NCBI GenBank assembly: GCA_964579295.1
Contig: CAZOGK010000016.1
Location: 1 to 64,000, forward strand
Direction of reading: 5' to 3'
Source: JAAYYY01 sp964579295
GTDB lineage: Bacteria > Chloroflexota > Anaerolineae > Promineifilales > Promineifilaceae
DNA length: 64,000 nt
A program made the translations under genes and the position numbers. Shown one piece after another: positions 42,695 through 49,943 of the stretch. Below the pieces are notes generated by a model. The model was given only the letters and a program-made list of their open reading frames with translations. It was not told the origin of the DNA and did not search any database. The stretch's first letter is position 1. Each line of letters starts with the position of its first letter.

Positions 42695-42757
42695 GCGCAT
42701 GGCGAATAGCGAATGGCAAATTGCAGATGGCGGGGTTCAGGGTACAGGGTACAGAAG
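42695..42757. repeat. Heptad array 10 (9 units, GCGAATG to ACAGGGT)
   Basis: Nine units in exact register, starting six bases after the TGA: GCGAATA, GCGAATG, GCAAATT, GCAGATG and others, then the TCAGGGT, ACAGGGT and ACAGAAG types. Confidence 0.85.
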
Positions 42758-42841
42758 CTGTTTTTGGGGGAGCCGGCGGAAGATGTCTCGCCCAATCAAC
42801 GCCAATTAAACAGGTAATGCCAGATCAACCGGACGCCTGAC

Positions 42842-43990
42842 TCAAAGCCGCTGGCAGCTTGCGCCCGCGCCGGCTGCGGTGACGTAGACGGCGGGACGGG
42901 TACCGGTGTTTTGCGTATAGCACTCAGACACGGCGGCGACGAAGGAATCCGCCGCGGCGGCCTGCACCAGGGCCACGGCGCAGCCGCCAAAGCCGGCGCC
43001 GGTCATGCGCGCGCCGTAGGCGGCCTCGTGCGCCTGGGCGCAGTCGACCATCGCATCGAGCGCCGGGCTGCTCACCTCAAAATCGTCGCGCAGGCTGGCG
43101 TGGCTGGCGTTCATCAGCCGGCCCACCGCCCGCGCATCGCCCGCCGCCAGCGCCGCCGCCGCCGCCAGCACCCGCTCGTTCTCACTGATAACGTGGCGCG
43201 CGCGCCGCCGGAGCAGGGGCGGCAGCTCGTCGCCGCGCCGGGCGAACTGGGCCGGCGTCACGTCGCGCAGCGCCGGCGCGCCAAAGAAGGCGGCCGCCTG
43301 CTGGCACTGGGCGCGCCGCTCGTTGTAGGCGCTGTCCACCAGCCCTCGCCGCGTCATCGTGTCGAGGATGACGACCACGCTCTGCGGCGGCAGCGGCGCC
43401 GGCGTCGTCTCCAGGCTGCGGCAGTCGATGAGCAGGGCATGACCGGCCACGGCGGCCGCGCTGATCATCTGGTCCATGATGCCGCAGCTCACGCCCACCC
43501 ATTCATTTTCGGCGCGCTGCCCGGCGCGGGCCATCGCCGGCGCCTCCCAGGCAAAGCCGCCCACCGCCGCAAAGGCGCGCGCCACGGCCATCTCCAGCGC
43601 GGCGCTGCTGCTCAGCCCGGCGCCCACGGGCACGTCGCTGCTCAGCTCGCCTTGCCAACCGTGCAGCGGGTAGCCGGCCCCATGCAGCGCCCAGGCCACC
43701 CCCTTCACGTATTCCACCCAGCCGTCGTCGCCCGGCCGCGCCGTCTCCCGCCGCACCTCGTCCAGCGCAAAATCGGCCGGCTCGCCCGGAAAATCCCGCG
43801 ACCGCAGCAGCACCCGCCCATCGTCGCGCGCCCGCAGCGCAATCCGCACCGCTCGCTCAATCGCCAGCGGCAGCACAAAGCCGTCGTTATAGTCGGTGTG
43901 CTCCCCAATCAGGTTGACCCGCCCCGGCGCCCGCACCAGCCAGCCAGCCTCTCCCCCGAAACGCTCCTGATATGCAGGCAGGAGAGCCAT
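42842..43990 (-). CDS. galK: Galactokinase
   Basis: A 382-residue cytoplasmic GHMP kinase that phosphorylates alpha-D-galactose at C1 with ATP, the entry step of the Leloir pathway. The galactokinase signature GRVNLIGEHTDYNDGFVLP is intact near residue 22, the ATP loop VPVGAGLSSSAALEMA near 120, the catalytic Asp-containing SCGIMDQMIS near 165, and the C-terminal MTGAGFGGCAVALV. Length is normal for the family. No galT or galE is next to it. The downstream-neighbouring GH57 enzyme is on the same strand and also handles sugars, but there is no tight operon, since a heptad array separates them. Confidence 0.95.
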   Translation of the reverse strand: MALLPAYQERFGGEAGWLVRAPGRVNLIGEHTDYNDGFVLPLAIERAVRIALRARDDGRVLLRSRDFPGEPADFALDEVRRETARPGDDGWVEYVKGVAWALHGAGYPLHGWQGELSSDVPVGAGLSSSAALEMAVARAFAAVGGFAWEAPAMARAGQRAENEWVGVSCGIMDQMISAAAVAGHALLIDCRSLETTPAPLPPQSVVVILDTMTRRGLVDSAYNERRAQCQQAAAFFGAPALRDVTPAQFARRGDELPPLLRRRARHVISENERVLAAAAALAAGDARAVGRLMNASHASLRDDFEVSSPALDAMVDCAQAHEAAYGARMTGAGFGGCAVALVQAAAADSFVAAVSECYTQNTGTRPAVYVTAAGAGASCQRL

Positions 43991-44035
43991 TAGCAGCTAG
44001 CCGTTTGCCATCGGCTCTAGGCCGTAGGCGTCGCT

Positions 44036-44084
44036 CTCTCGCAACTCGTAACTCGTAACTCGCAACGTGTGACTTGCAACCTGA
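44036..44084. repeat. Heptad array 11 (7 units, AACTCGT)
   Basis: CTCTCGC, AACTCGT twice, AACTCGC, AACGTGT, GACTTGC and AACCTGA in exact register. Looser heptads continue upstream to about 43991, the end of galK. Confidence 0.85.
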
Positions 44085-44089
44085 GCCCA

Positions 44090-46153
44090 CTACCTCCGCC
44101 GCCGCTTCTTCTTCTGCACGGCTTCGCGCTGCAGGCGGACGCGGAATAGCTGCTGTTCGCCCGGAGCCAGCTCGAACTGGTAGCCTAGCTCAATCTCCAG
44201 CGCCAGCAGCGCCTCGCGGTAGACGATCTCCTCCGGCTGCGGCTCGGCCTCGACGAAGATGCCCTGGCGCGCCGCCGTGTTGGCGACGCCCGGCCGCTCC
44301 TCGTCCTCGATAAACTGGATTTCGCTGCGGTCGGTGCGCATCATGTTGCTATAGGCCGGCGTCAGCTCGTTGACCAGCCGCCAGCTTACCGGGCAGGGGC
44401 CATCGCCGCTGTTGTGCCAGCGGTAGGTCACTTCCACCGCGTCGGGCGTCAGGCGATAATGCTTGCCCAGGTGCACGCCGCCTGGCAGCGCCCGCTGGTA
44501 GCAGATGCCGTCGCTGTCCGGCTCGCCCGGAGCCAGCTCGCCCGCGTCCGCTTCCACGCCGTCCACGCTGATGTAATCGACCAGGCCGCGCCGCTGCGCC
44601 GGGCGCAAAGGCGTCTCGCCGGGCAGCTTCATCTGCCGCGTCAGCAGCTCAAACGGCTGCCGCTCCCCCTCGAAGACCCAGGACGGCAGGTATTTGTCCA
44701 TCCGCGTGGGCGCCATCTCCGCCGTGAGCTGCGCCTCGTGGATGAACGGCTGCGGCCGCGCCTCTTCCGGCAGCCACATCTCATAGTCCAGCGCCTCGGG
44801 CTGCGGCAGTGCGGCGTCGTACTCATAGGGTGCGCTGGTCACCGCCCGCTGGTTGCCCACGTACTGCTCGCCCGTCTCCAGGTCGAACCAATAGAGCAGG
44901 CGCGCGCCGTCGGGCGTGGTGATGATGGCCTGCTTGCCGTCGCCCAGCACCAGCTCGTCGTGGCCGTCGCGGTTGACGTCGCTCATTTCCATCATCGGCC
45001 GCGGCTCCATCGCCCAGCGCGTCGCCGCCAGTAGGGCAAAGGTCGCCTGCGCGCCGTCCCACCCGCGGTAGCGGTCGCCGCCGATGCCGATGCAGCCGAA
45101 CTCATACTGGTGGCCCAGGTAGTTGTGCAGCGCCAGCTGGTAGAGGTTGCGCACCCCCTTGCTCTTGCGGCCCGCATCCATCTCCGCCGCCACCGCCTGC
45201 AGCTCGTCGCGAATCTCGGTAAAGAAGCTGCGGTATTTCTGCAGTTTGGGCGAATTCTCGTTAAAGTCGAACCAGTCCGTGAAGCCCGGCTCGTGGTAGG
45301 GCAGGTCGGGATGCTCCAGGCTGATGTCCATCCAGGCGCCGGCGCCGTCGGGAATGGGCGAGAGGTTGCCCGCCGAGGCCGGCGAGTTGGTCAGGTGCAC
45401 CAGCTCAATCTCCGGCATTGCCTCCAGCAGGCCGAGCACCTGGTCCAGCCGGTGCCAGGTCTGGTTGGGCACGATGCCCTCCTGCCAGCCCCAGAGGCCC
45501 ATCGCCTCGGCGTCCTCGGCATAGGCCAGACAATGCTCGTTGGCGTTGGCGTGGCGCGCCCGCTGCATCAGGTAGCTCTGCAGCTGCCCCGGCCGGCCGA
45601 ACCAGACGGCAAAGTTGAACAGGTGCTTGAGCTGCTGGTCGTCGCAGAGCAGGGTGAGGATGTGCGGCCCCACCTGGCTGGTGACGACGACCGGCTCCGC
45701 CAGCCGCGCCTGCGCCAGAATGGAATCCTCGACCAGCGTGGAGCGGTAGCCCGCGGCGGAAATGATGGGCAGTAGCGATTGCCGCCAGCTGCGCTCCGGG
45801 TTCCAGAAGGTGACGGGCGTCACGCCGAAGGTCTTGTAGAGCACCTCCTGGTGCATCTCAATCTGGCGCGCGTTGTCCCAATCGTCGGAAGCATAGGGCA
45901 CATTTTGCGCATAGGTGGAACCCAGCAGCTCGAACTGGCCGGCGCGCAGCCCTTCCCAGATTTCCTGCAGCGGCTCCGGGTCGAGCCAGCGCAGGGCGTC
46001 AATCAGCGTCCCCGAAATCTGGATATTCACGGGCAGCAGTGGATGCGCCCGCAGCACCCGCAGCAGCCCGCGATAGCAGGCCAGGCTGGCGATAAGTGAC
46101 TGTTCGGTCAGGTGCTGGTTGAAGTGAAAGACGAGGGGAATACTGATAGCCAT
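44090..46153 (-). CDS. GH57-family alpha-glucan enzyme (amylase/4-alpha-glucanotransferase-like)
   Basis: A 687-residue cytoplasmic enzyme of glycoside hydrolase family 57, acting on alpha-glucans such as glycogen. The N-terminus ISIPLVFHFNQH is conserved region 1. The nucleophile is Glu120 in FWNPERSW and the acid/base Asp214 in YAEDAEAMGLWGW, positions almost equal to those of the Thermococcus glucanotransferase (Glu123/Asp214). The C-terminal half is a beta-rich domain like that of the DUF1925/1926 type. It ends in a very basic KKKRRRR tail. The start at 46153 is chosen because MAISIPLV begins the conserved fold; the ORF is open to 46183. Hydrolase and transferase cannot be told apart by sequence alone. 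Confidence 0.85.
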   Translation of the reverse strand: MAISIPLVFHFNQHLTEQSLIASLACYRGLLRVLRAHPLLPVNIQISGTLIDALRWLDPEPLQEIWEGLRAGQFELLGSTYAQNVPYASDDWDNARQIEMHQEVLYKTFGVTPVTFWNPERSWRQSLLPIISAAGYRSTLVEDSILAQARLAEPVVVTSQVGPHILTLLCDDQQLKHLFNFAVWFGRPGQLQSYLMQRARHANANEHCLAYAEDAEAMGLWGWQEGIVPNQTWHRLDQVLGLLEAMPEIELVHLTNSPASAGNLSPIPDGAGAWMDISLEHPDLPYHEPGFTDWFDFNENSPKLQKYRSFFTEIRDELQAVAAEMDAGRKSKGVRNLYQLALHNYLGHQYEFGCIGIGGDRYRGWDGAQATFALLAATRWAMEPRPMMEMSDVNRDGHDELVLGDGKQAIITTPDGARLLYWFDLETGEQYVGNQRAVTSAPYEYDAALPQPEALDYEMWLPEEARPQPFIHEAQLTAEMAPTRMDKYLPSWVFEGERQPFELLTRQMKLPGETPLRPAQRRGLVDYISVDGVEADAGELAPGEPDSDGICYQRALPGGVHLGKHYRLTPDAVEVTYRWHNSGDGPCPVSWRLVNELTPAYSNMMRTDRSEIQFIEDEERPGVANTAARQGIFVEAEPQPEEIVYREALLALEIELGYQFELAPGEQQLFRVRLQREAVQKKKRRRR

Positions 46154-46241
46154 AGCAACCCAGGTGTAGGTAGTCCGCCGCAAAAGCTATCTTGTATTCT
46201 ATCTGATTTTCCTTAAACTCCAAATTGGTTGACATATCAAC

Positions 46242-46276
46242 GAATTGCGAATGGCAAATGGCGAATGGCAATAGGC
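46242..46276. repeat. Heptad array 12 (5 units, GAATGGC/AAATGGC)
   Basis: GAATTGC, GAATGGC, AAATGGC, GAATGGC and AATAGGC, in exact register, in the divergent space before the EthD-like gene. Confidence 0.8.
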
Positions 46277-46404
46277 GCCGGGGGCCAGGCAGGCCGGATG
46301 CACGATTCGCCCCCTATTCGCCAGTCGCAGCCGGCGCCTTGTCCCCGATCCCCCCCTCTGCTACACTCCGGGCACTTATCCACCACCCGAGGCGAGGCCC
46401 TGCC

Positions 46405-46722
46405 ATGATACGTATGTCCGTCTTCTACCCGCGCACCGGCGACAGTCATTTCGACATGGACTATTACACCGGCCAGCATATCCCCATGCTGCAAGAGAAG
46501 CTGGGCGAGGCGCTGCACCACGTCGAGATTGACCGCGGCATGGGCGGCGCCATGCCCGGCGAGCCGCCCCCCTACGCCGTCATCGGCCACTTCTTCTTCG
46601 AGGGCCGCGACCAGCTGCGCCAGCTCGGCCCCCACGCCCCCGCCATCATGGCCGACGTGCCCAACTTCACCAATGTGGAGCCGGTCACGCAGTTTAGCGA
46701 AGTGGTGGAAAGCTATAGGTAG
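46405..46722 (+). CDS. EthD-family small dimeric alpha+beta-barrel protein
   Basis: A 105-residue cytoplasmic protein of the EthD family (dimeric alpha-beta barrels linked with ether degradation and many unknown roles). Typical features: the short N-terminal strand MIRMSVFYPRT, HFDMDYYTGQHIPMLQEKLG with the conserved Y/H pair, and the end NFTNVEPVTQFSEV. The start ATG 46405 is preferred because GAGG lies upstream and the fold begins here; the ORF is open to 46225 through a heptad array. No ethR or cytochrome P450 is nearby, so an ether-degrading role is not supported. The stop lies within array 13. Confidence 0.83.
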   Translation: MIRMSVFYPRTGDSHFDMDYYTGQHIPMLQEKLGEALHHVEIDRGMGGAMPGEPPPYAVIGHFFFEGRDQLRQLGPHAPAIMADVPNFTNVEPVTQFSEVVESYR

Positions 46723-46773
46723 ATAGCTGGAAGCAAGAAGCTGAACTCCAGCTTCCACCTTTCAACGCTAACC
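46711..46773. repeat. Heptad array 13 (9 looser units, AGCTGAA / TTCCACC)
   Basis: Starts in the last codons of the EthD-like gene and runs to 5 bp before the convergent membrane-protein stop. Left units AGCTGGA, AGCAAGA, AGCTGAA; right units CTCCAGC, TTCCACC. Confidence 0.65.
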
Positions 46774-46777
46774 TCTA

Positions 46778-47452
46778 CTAGCCCAGCCGCCGGAACCAGA
46801 TCAGCAGGCCAACAAACGCCACGAGCAGCGCCGCGCCCATGCCGAGGTTGATGGTCACAAAGACGACGGCCGTCCAATTGGCCACGAAGGCAATGCCGGC
46901 GATAAGGCAGACGGCGCCATTGGCCACGAAGGCGGCGCGGATAACCCGTTCAACGCCCTGACCAGAGAAGACCCCTGCCAGGAAAAGGCTCGCGAACCCG
47001 AGGAAGAGGGTGAAGCCGGTCATGTTCACGGCAAGGATGGCAGCACTAGGGTTGGCCTGTATCCAGTGAGCTAGCCCCTCGATGGCGCCCGCTGCCACGT
47101 TGAGCCGCACCGTGCTGAGCTGCACAAAGTAGTGTACGGCGGCGAGGGTGGCAAACGGGATGGAGAGCGCCAGCCCGGCGCGCGCCAGGAAGCGGCGCTC
47201 GCCGCCGGTCACGTCGTGGATGCTGGCGGCGAGCAGGACGAAGAGTGGCGCGAAAAGGAGCATCGCCGCCTGGGCGACCACCTTGAGCGTCTGGCTGCGG
47301 GTCGCCGTGTCGGCGACATAGCCTGCGAGGTCATCCCAGACGTAGAGCGGCCCGGCAAGAGCGATGCCGGCGAACGCAATGGTGAAGAGCACGAAAGTTG
47401 CCGCGCAGAGGAGCGCGGACCAGTAACCGGTACGGATCGCGAAGCGGTTCAT
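46778..47452 (-). CDS. Uncharacterised six-helix membrane protein
   Basis: A 224-residue membrane protein with about six or seven hydrophobic segments (for example ALLCAATFVLFTIAFAGIAL, TLKVVAQAAMLLFAPLFVLL and AAFVANGAVCLIAGIAFVAN). No charged motif, signal or soluble domain stands out, and I do not recognise the family; the helix pattern resembles small DUF4386-type membrane proteins only in a general way. The start ATG 47452 has AGGAGGATTCC just upstream. It is convergent with the EthD-like gene; between the two stops lies heptad array 13. Confidence 0.65.
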   Translation of the reverse strand: MNRFAIRTGYWSALLCAATFVLFTIAFAGIALAGPLYVWDDLAGYVADTATRSQTLKVVAQAAMLLFAPLFVLLAASIHDVTGGERRFLARAGLALSIPFATLAAVHYFVQLSTVRLNVAAGAIEGLAHWIQANPSAAILAVNMTGFTLFLGFASLFLAGVFSGQGVERVIRAAFVANGAVCLIAGIAFVANWTAVVFVTINLGMGAALLVAFVGLLIWFRRLG

Positions 47453-47479
47453 GGAATCCTCCTGGAAACAAAGCCGGCG

Positions 47480-47502
47480 GTAGGTCAGGTTTTCAAGCTG
47501 AC
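47480..47502. repeat. GTAGGTC hairpin element, copy 3
   Basis: GTAGGTCAGGTTTTCAAGCTGAC differs from copy 1 by one base in the right arm (a C to G change), which weakens the stem. Confidence 0.65.
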
Positions 47503-47537
47503 AATTCGCGCTGAATCGCCAGCGATGACCGGCCCGG

Positions 47538-47720
47538 CTATTCCAGGAGGGAACAGGAGAGGGGATAGAGGCGGTAAGGGACGGCGCCCGGAGCCTCGGC
47601 GGCGCCCGCAGGGCGGGCAGCGCCGCGCCAGAAGCAGCGGGCGATGGCGCCGGCAGCGGAGGCTGAGCGGGCCAACAGCCCGAGCAGGACGATAAGGAAG
47701 AGACGGAGGCGCCGGTCCAT
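47538..47720 (-). CDS. Possible small exported or membrane protein, 60 residues
   Basis: A 60-codon ORF with a signal-like N-terminus (MDRRLRLFLIVLLGLLARSA) and a short Ala/Gly/Pro-rich tail. The ATG is eight bases after a perfect TATAAT on the minus strand (47734-47729), with AGGGG between them, so a nearly leaderless transcript is possible. Third-position base use is GC-rich as in real genes of the window. There is no known family match I can name, and such a short ORF could be chance; treat as a candidate. It is divergent from ettA across the same small promoter region. Confidence 0.35.
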   Translation of the reverse strand: MDRRLRLFLIVLLGLLARSASAAGAIARCFWRGAARPAGAAEAPGAVPYRLYPLSCSLLE

Positions 47721-47728
47721 AATCCCCT

Positions 47729-47736
47729 ATTATAAC
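47729..47736. promoter_or_regulatory. Overlapping -10 boxes for divergent transcripts
   Basis: ATTATAAC reads TATAAT on the minus strand (47734-47729) and TATAAC on the plus strand (47731-47736), the latter giving ettA a leader of about 95 bases. Confidence 0.4.
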
Positions 47737-47839
47737 ATGGATCTGGAGGACGAAACAGGGTACAACTTACGCCGGGACCCTGTCGAGCGGTTTTTCGAAG
47801 CGCTCCTCACAATTTACATCATCATCCCACCAGAACGAG

Positions 47840-49474
47840 ATGCCAATGACCGACCAACAAGTGATTTTTTCGATGAGCCGTGTCAGCCGGACCTTCCCTC
47901 CGGGGAACCGGCCGGTTCTGCGCGACATCAGCCTCGGCTTCTACTACGGCGCCAAGATTGGCGTGCTGGGGCTGAACGGCGCCGGCAAGAGCACGCTGCT
48001 GCGCATCATCGCCGGCAAGGACCACGGCTACGACGGGACCGTGGCCTTCTCTCCCGGCTACAGCGTCGGCCTGCTGGAACAGGAGCCGGCGCTGGACGAC
48101 GCCAGCACGGTGCGCCAGGTCGTCGCCGAGGCGGTGCAGCCGGTCGTGGATGCGCTGGCCGCCTTCGAGGCCGTGAGCGAGCGCTTTGCCGACCCCGACG
48201 CCGACTTCGACGCGCTCATCGAGGAGCAGGGCAAGCTGAACGAGTGGCTGGACGCCCACGATGCCTGGAACCTCGACCACAAGCTGGAGCTGGCGATGGC
48301 CGGGCTGCGCTGCCCGCCGGGCGATACGCCCATCCATGTGCTCAGCGGCGGCGAGCGGCGGCGCGTGGCCCTCACCCGCCTGCTCCTCTCCGAGCCCGAC
48401 ATCCTGCTGCTGGACGAGCCGACCAACCATCTCGACGCCGAATCGGTCGCCTGGCTGGAGCGCCGCCTGCAGCAATACAAGGGCACGGTCATCGCCGTCA
48501 CCCACGACCGCTACTTCCTGGACAACGTCGCCGGCTGGATTCTGGAGCTGGACCGCGGCCACGGCATCCCCTGGCGCGGCAACTACTCCAGCTGGCTGGC
48601 GCAGAAACAGGAACGGCTGCGCCACGAGGATAAAGCCGCCGACCGGCGCGCCCGCACCCTGCAGCGCGAGCTGGAGTGGATCCAGATGTCGCCGCGCGCC
48701 CGGCAGGCCAAAGGCAAGGCGCGCGTCAATAACTACGAAGCCCTGCTCAGCCAGGAAGTGGAAAAGCGGCGCGAAGAGCTGGAAATCTACATCCCGCCCG
48801 GCCCGCGCCTGGGCGACGTCGTCGTCGAGTTCGACGGCGTGAGCAAGGGCTACGGCGAGCGGCTGCTGATTGACAACCTCACCCTCTCCATCCCGCCCGG
48901 CAGCATCGTCGGCATCGTCGGCCCCAACGGCGCCGGCAAGACGACGCTGCTGCGCCTCATCACCGGCCAGGAGCAGCCCGACAGCGGCCGCGTGCGCCTC
49001 GGCCAGACTGTGCAGCTGGGCTACGTGGACCAGAGCCGGGCCAGCCTGCAGCCGGAAAACAGCGTCTGGCAGGAAATCAGCGGCGGGGAAGAGACCATCG
49101 CCCTGGGCGGCCGCCGCCGCAACAGCCGCGCCTACGTCGCCAGCTTCAACTTCCTCGGCGCCGACCAGCAGAAGGCGGTGGGCGTGCTCAGCGGCGGCGA
49201 GCGCAACCGCGTCCACCTGGCGAAGATGCTCAAGGAGCAGGCCAACGTGCTGCTGCTGGACGAGCCGACCAACGACCTGGACGTCAACACGCTGCGCGCC
49301 CTGGAAGAGGCGCTGGAAGCCTTCGCCGGCTGCGCCCTCATCGTCAGCCACGACCGCTGGTTCCTCGACCGCGTCGCCACGCACATCCTCGCCTTCGAGC
49401 CCGGCAGCCGGCTGCACCTCCAGGAAGGCAACTGGAGCGAGTACGAGGCGGACCTGAAGGGCCGGGCCGGGTAG
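47840..49474 (+). CDS. ettA: ABC-F energy-dependent translational throttle protein EttA
   Basis: A 544-residue cytoplasmic ABC-F ATPase that binds the ribosomal E site and adjusts the first peptide bond formation to the energy state. Two ABC domains: Walker A GLNGAGKST (about residue 50) and signature LSGGERRRVAL with LLDEPTNHLD; then the arm/linker rich in charge (QRELEWIQMSPRARQAKGKA, a hallmark of EttA); then Walker A GPNGAGKTT, LSGGERNRVHLAK and LLDEPTNDLDV. The linker motif SPRARQAKGKAR and overall length fit EttA better than other ABC-F groups. The TAG stop (49472-49474) is bases 2-4 of a GTAGGTC repeat copy. It has a leader with potential secondary structure. Confidence 0.93.
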   Translation: MPMTDQQVIFSMSRVSRTFPPGNRPVLRDISLGFYYGAKIGVLGLNGAGKSTLLRIIAGKDHGYDGTVAFSPGYSVGLLEQEPALDDASTVRQVVAEAVQPVVDALAAFEAVSERFADPDADFDALIEEQGKLNEWLDAHDAWNLDHKLELAMAGLRCPPGDTPIHVLSGGERRRVALTRLLLSEPDILLLDEPTNHLDAESVAWLERRLQQYKGTVIAVTHDRYFLDNVAGWILELDRGHGIPWRGNYSSWLAQKQERLRHEDKAADRRARTLQRELEWIQMSPRARQAKGKARVNNYEALLSQEVEKRREELEIYIPPGPRLGDVVVEFDGVSKGYGERLLIDNLTLSIPPGSIVGIVGPNGAGKTTLLRLITGQEQPDSGRVRLGQTVQLGYVDQSRASLQPENSVWQEISGGEETIALGGRRRNSRAYVASFNFLGADQQKAVGVLSGGERNRVHLAKMLKEQANVLLLDEPTNDLDVNTLRALEEALEAFAGCALIVSHDRWFLDRVATHILAFEPGSRLHLQEGNWSEYEADLKGRAG

Positions 49475-49490
49475 GTCAGGTTGAAAACCT
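49471..49490. repeat. GTAGGTC hairpin element, copy 4, supplying the ettA stop codon
   Basis: GTAGGTCAGGTTGAAAACCT; the TAG is the stop of ettA. The right arm ends AACCTAGC, so the outer stem is degraded. Confidence 0.65.
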
Positions 49491-49500
49491 AGCTACCTTC

Positions 49501-49884
49501 CTACCCCTTCACATACGACAACTTCTCCACAATCAGCTCATCCTCCACGCGGAAGACATCCACGCCGCGCACGTGGCCGGGCGCGCCGTCTGCGTCCACC
49601 CATTCGTAGCGCCAGCGCACGATACAGCGGCGGCCGAGGCCGAAAATCTCTTCCGTCTCAAAGTGCGCCTGCGGCGATTCCGCAAAGAACGTCTGCCAGA
49701 AGCGCGTCACCGCCTCCTTCCCTTCATAGACCGTGCCATCGGGCGCCGGCGCCGTATTCTCAAAGCGGCAATCATCGCTTATCAGCCGCATCATCCCGGC
49801 CACGTCATGCCGGTTACACGCCTCATTAAACGCCAGCACCACGCGCATGGCCGATTCAAGCCGGGACATCTTCGTAGGACTCAT
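49501..49884 (-). CDS. SnoaL/NTF2-like small protein
   Basis: A 127-residue protein of the NTF2/SnoaL-like cone fold, used for many ligand-binding, isomerase or cyclase roles. The typical pattern is AFNEACNRHDVAGMMRLISDDCRFENTAP at the N-terminus, EGKEAVTRFWQTFF in the middle, and strand-rich HVRGVDVFRVEDELIVEKLSY at the end. No signal peptide. The start 49884 has GGAG upstream; an internal Met (MSRLESAM) is possible. No neighbouring gene indicates a pathway; it sits between ettA and an EamA transporter. Confidence 0.8.
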   Translation of the reverse strand: MSPTKMSRLESAMRVVLAFNEACNRHDVAGMMRLISDDCRFENTAPAPDGTVYEGKEAVTRFWQTFFAESPQAHFETEEIFGLGRRCIVRWRYEWVDADGAPGHVRGVDVFRVEDELIVEKLSYVKG

Positions 49885-49912
49885 CGGGACTCCAGGATTA
49901 GGTTAAAGGCGG

Positions 49913-49935
49913 GTAGGTCGGGTTTACAACCCGAC
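49913..49935. repeat. GTAGGTC hairpin element, copy 5
   Basis: GTAGGTCGGGTT-TAC-AACCCGAC, an 8-bp perfect stem with paired G/C exchanges against copy 1: the arms co-vary, which indicates selection for structure or repeat mobility. Confidence 0.7.
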
Positions 49936-49943
49936 AGTCAGGG

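Larger units (their letters stand above)
47453..47839. other. Region between the membrane protein and ettA
   Basis: About 390 bp. It holds a GTAGGTC hairpin copy (47480), a possible 60-codon gene (47538-47720), a bidirectional-looking TATAAT/TATAAC pair (47729-47736) and a structured leader before ettA with a GAGCG..CGCTC hairpin (about 47784-47804) like that of the dispersed element. Confidence 0.55.

Noticed and set aside
42695..42757. CRISPR-like array
   Set aside because: Units are 7 bp and degenerate, with no spacers and no cas genes.
47644..48633. 329-residue ORF overlapping ettA in another frame, with a start-like ATG at 47737
   Set aside because: Arg/Pro/Ala-rich after the overlap; only its first part lies outside ettA. 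No supporting features.
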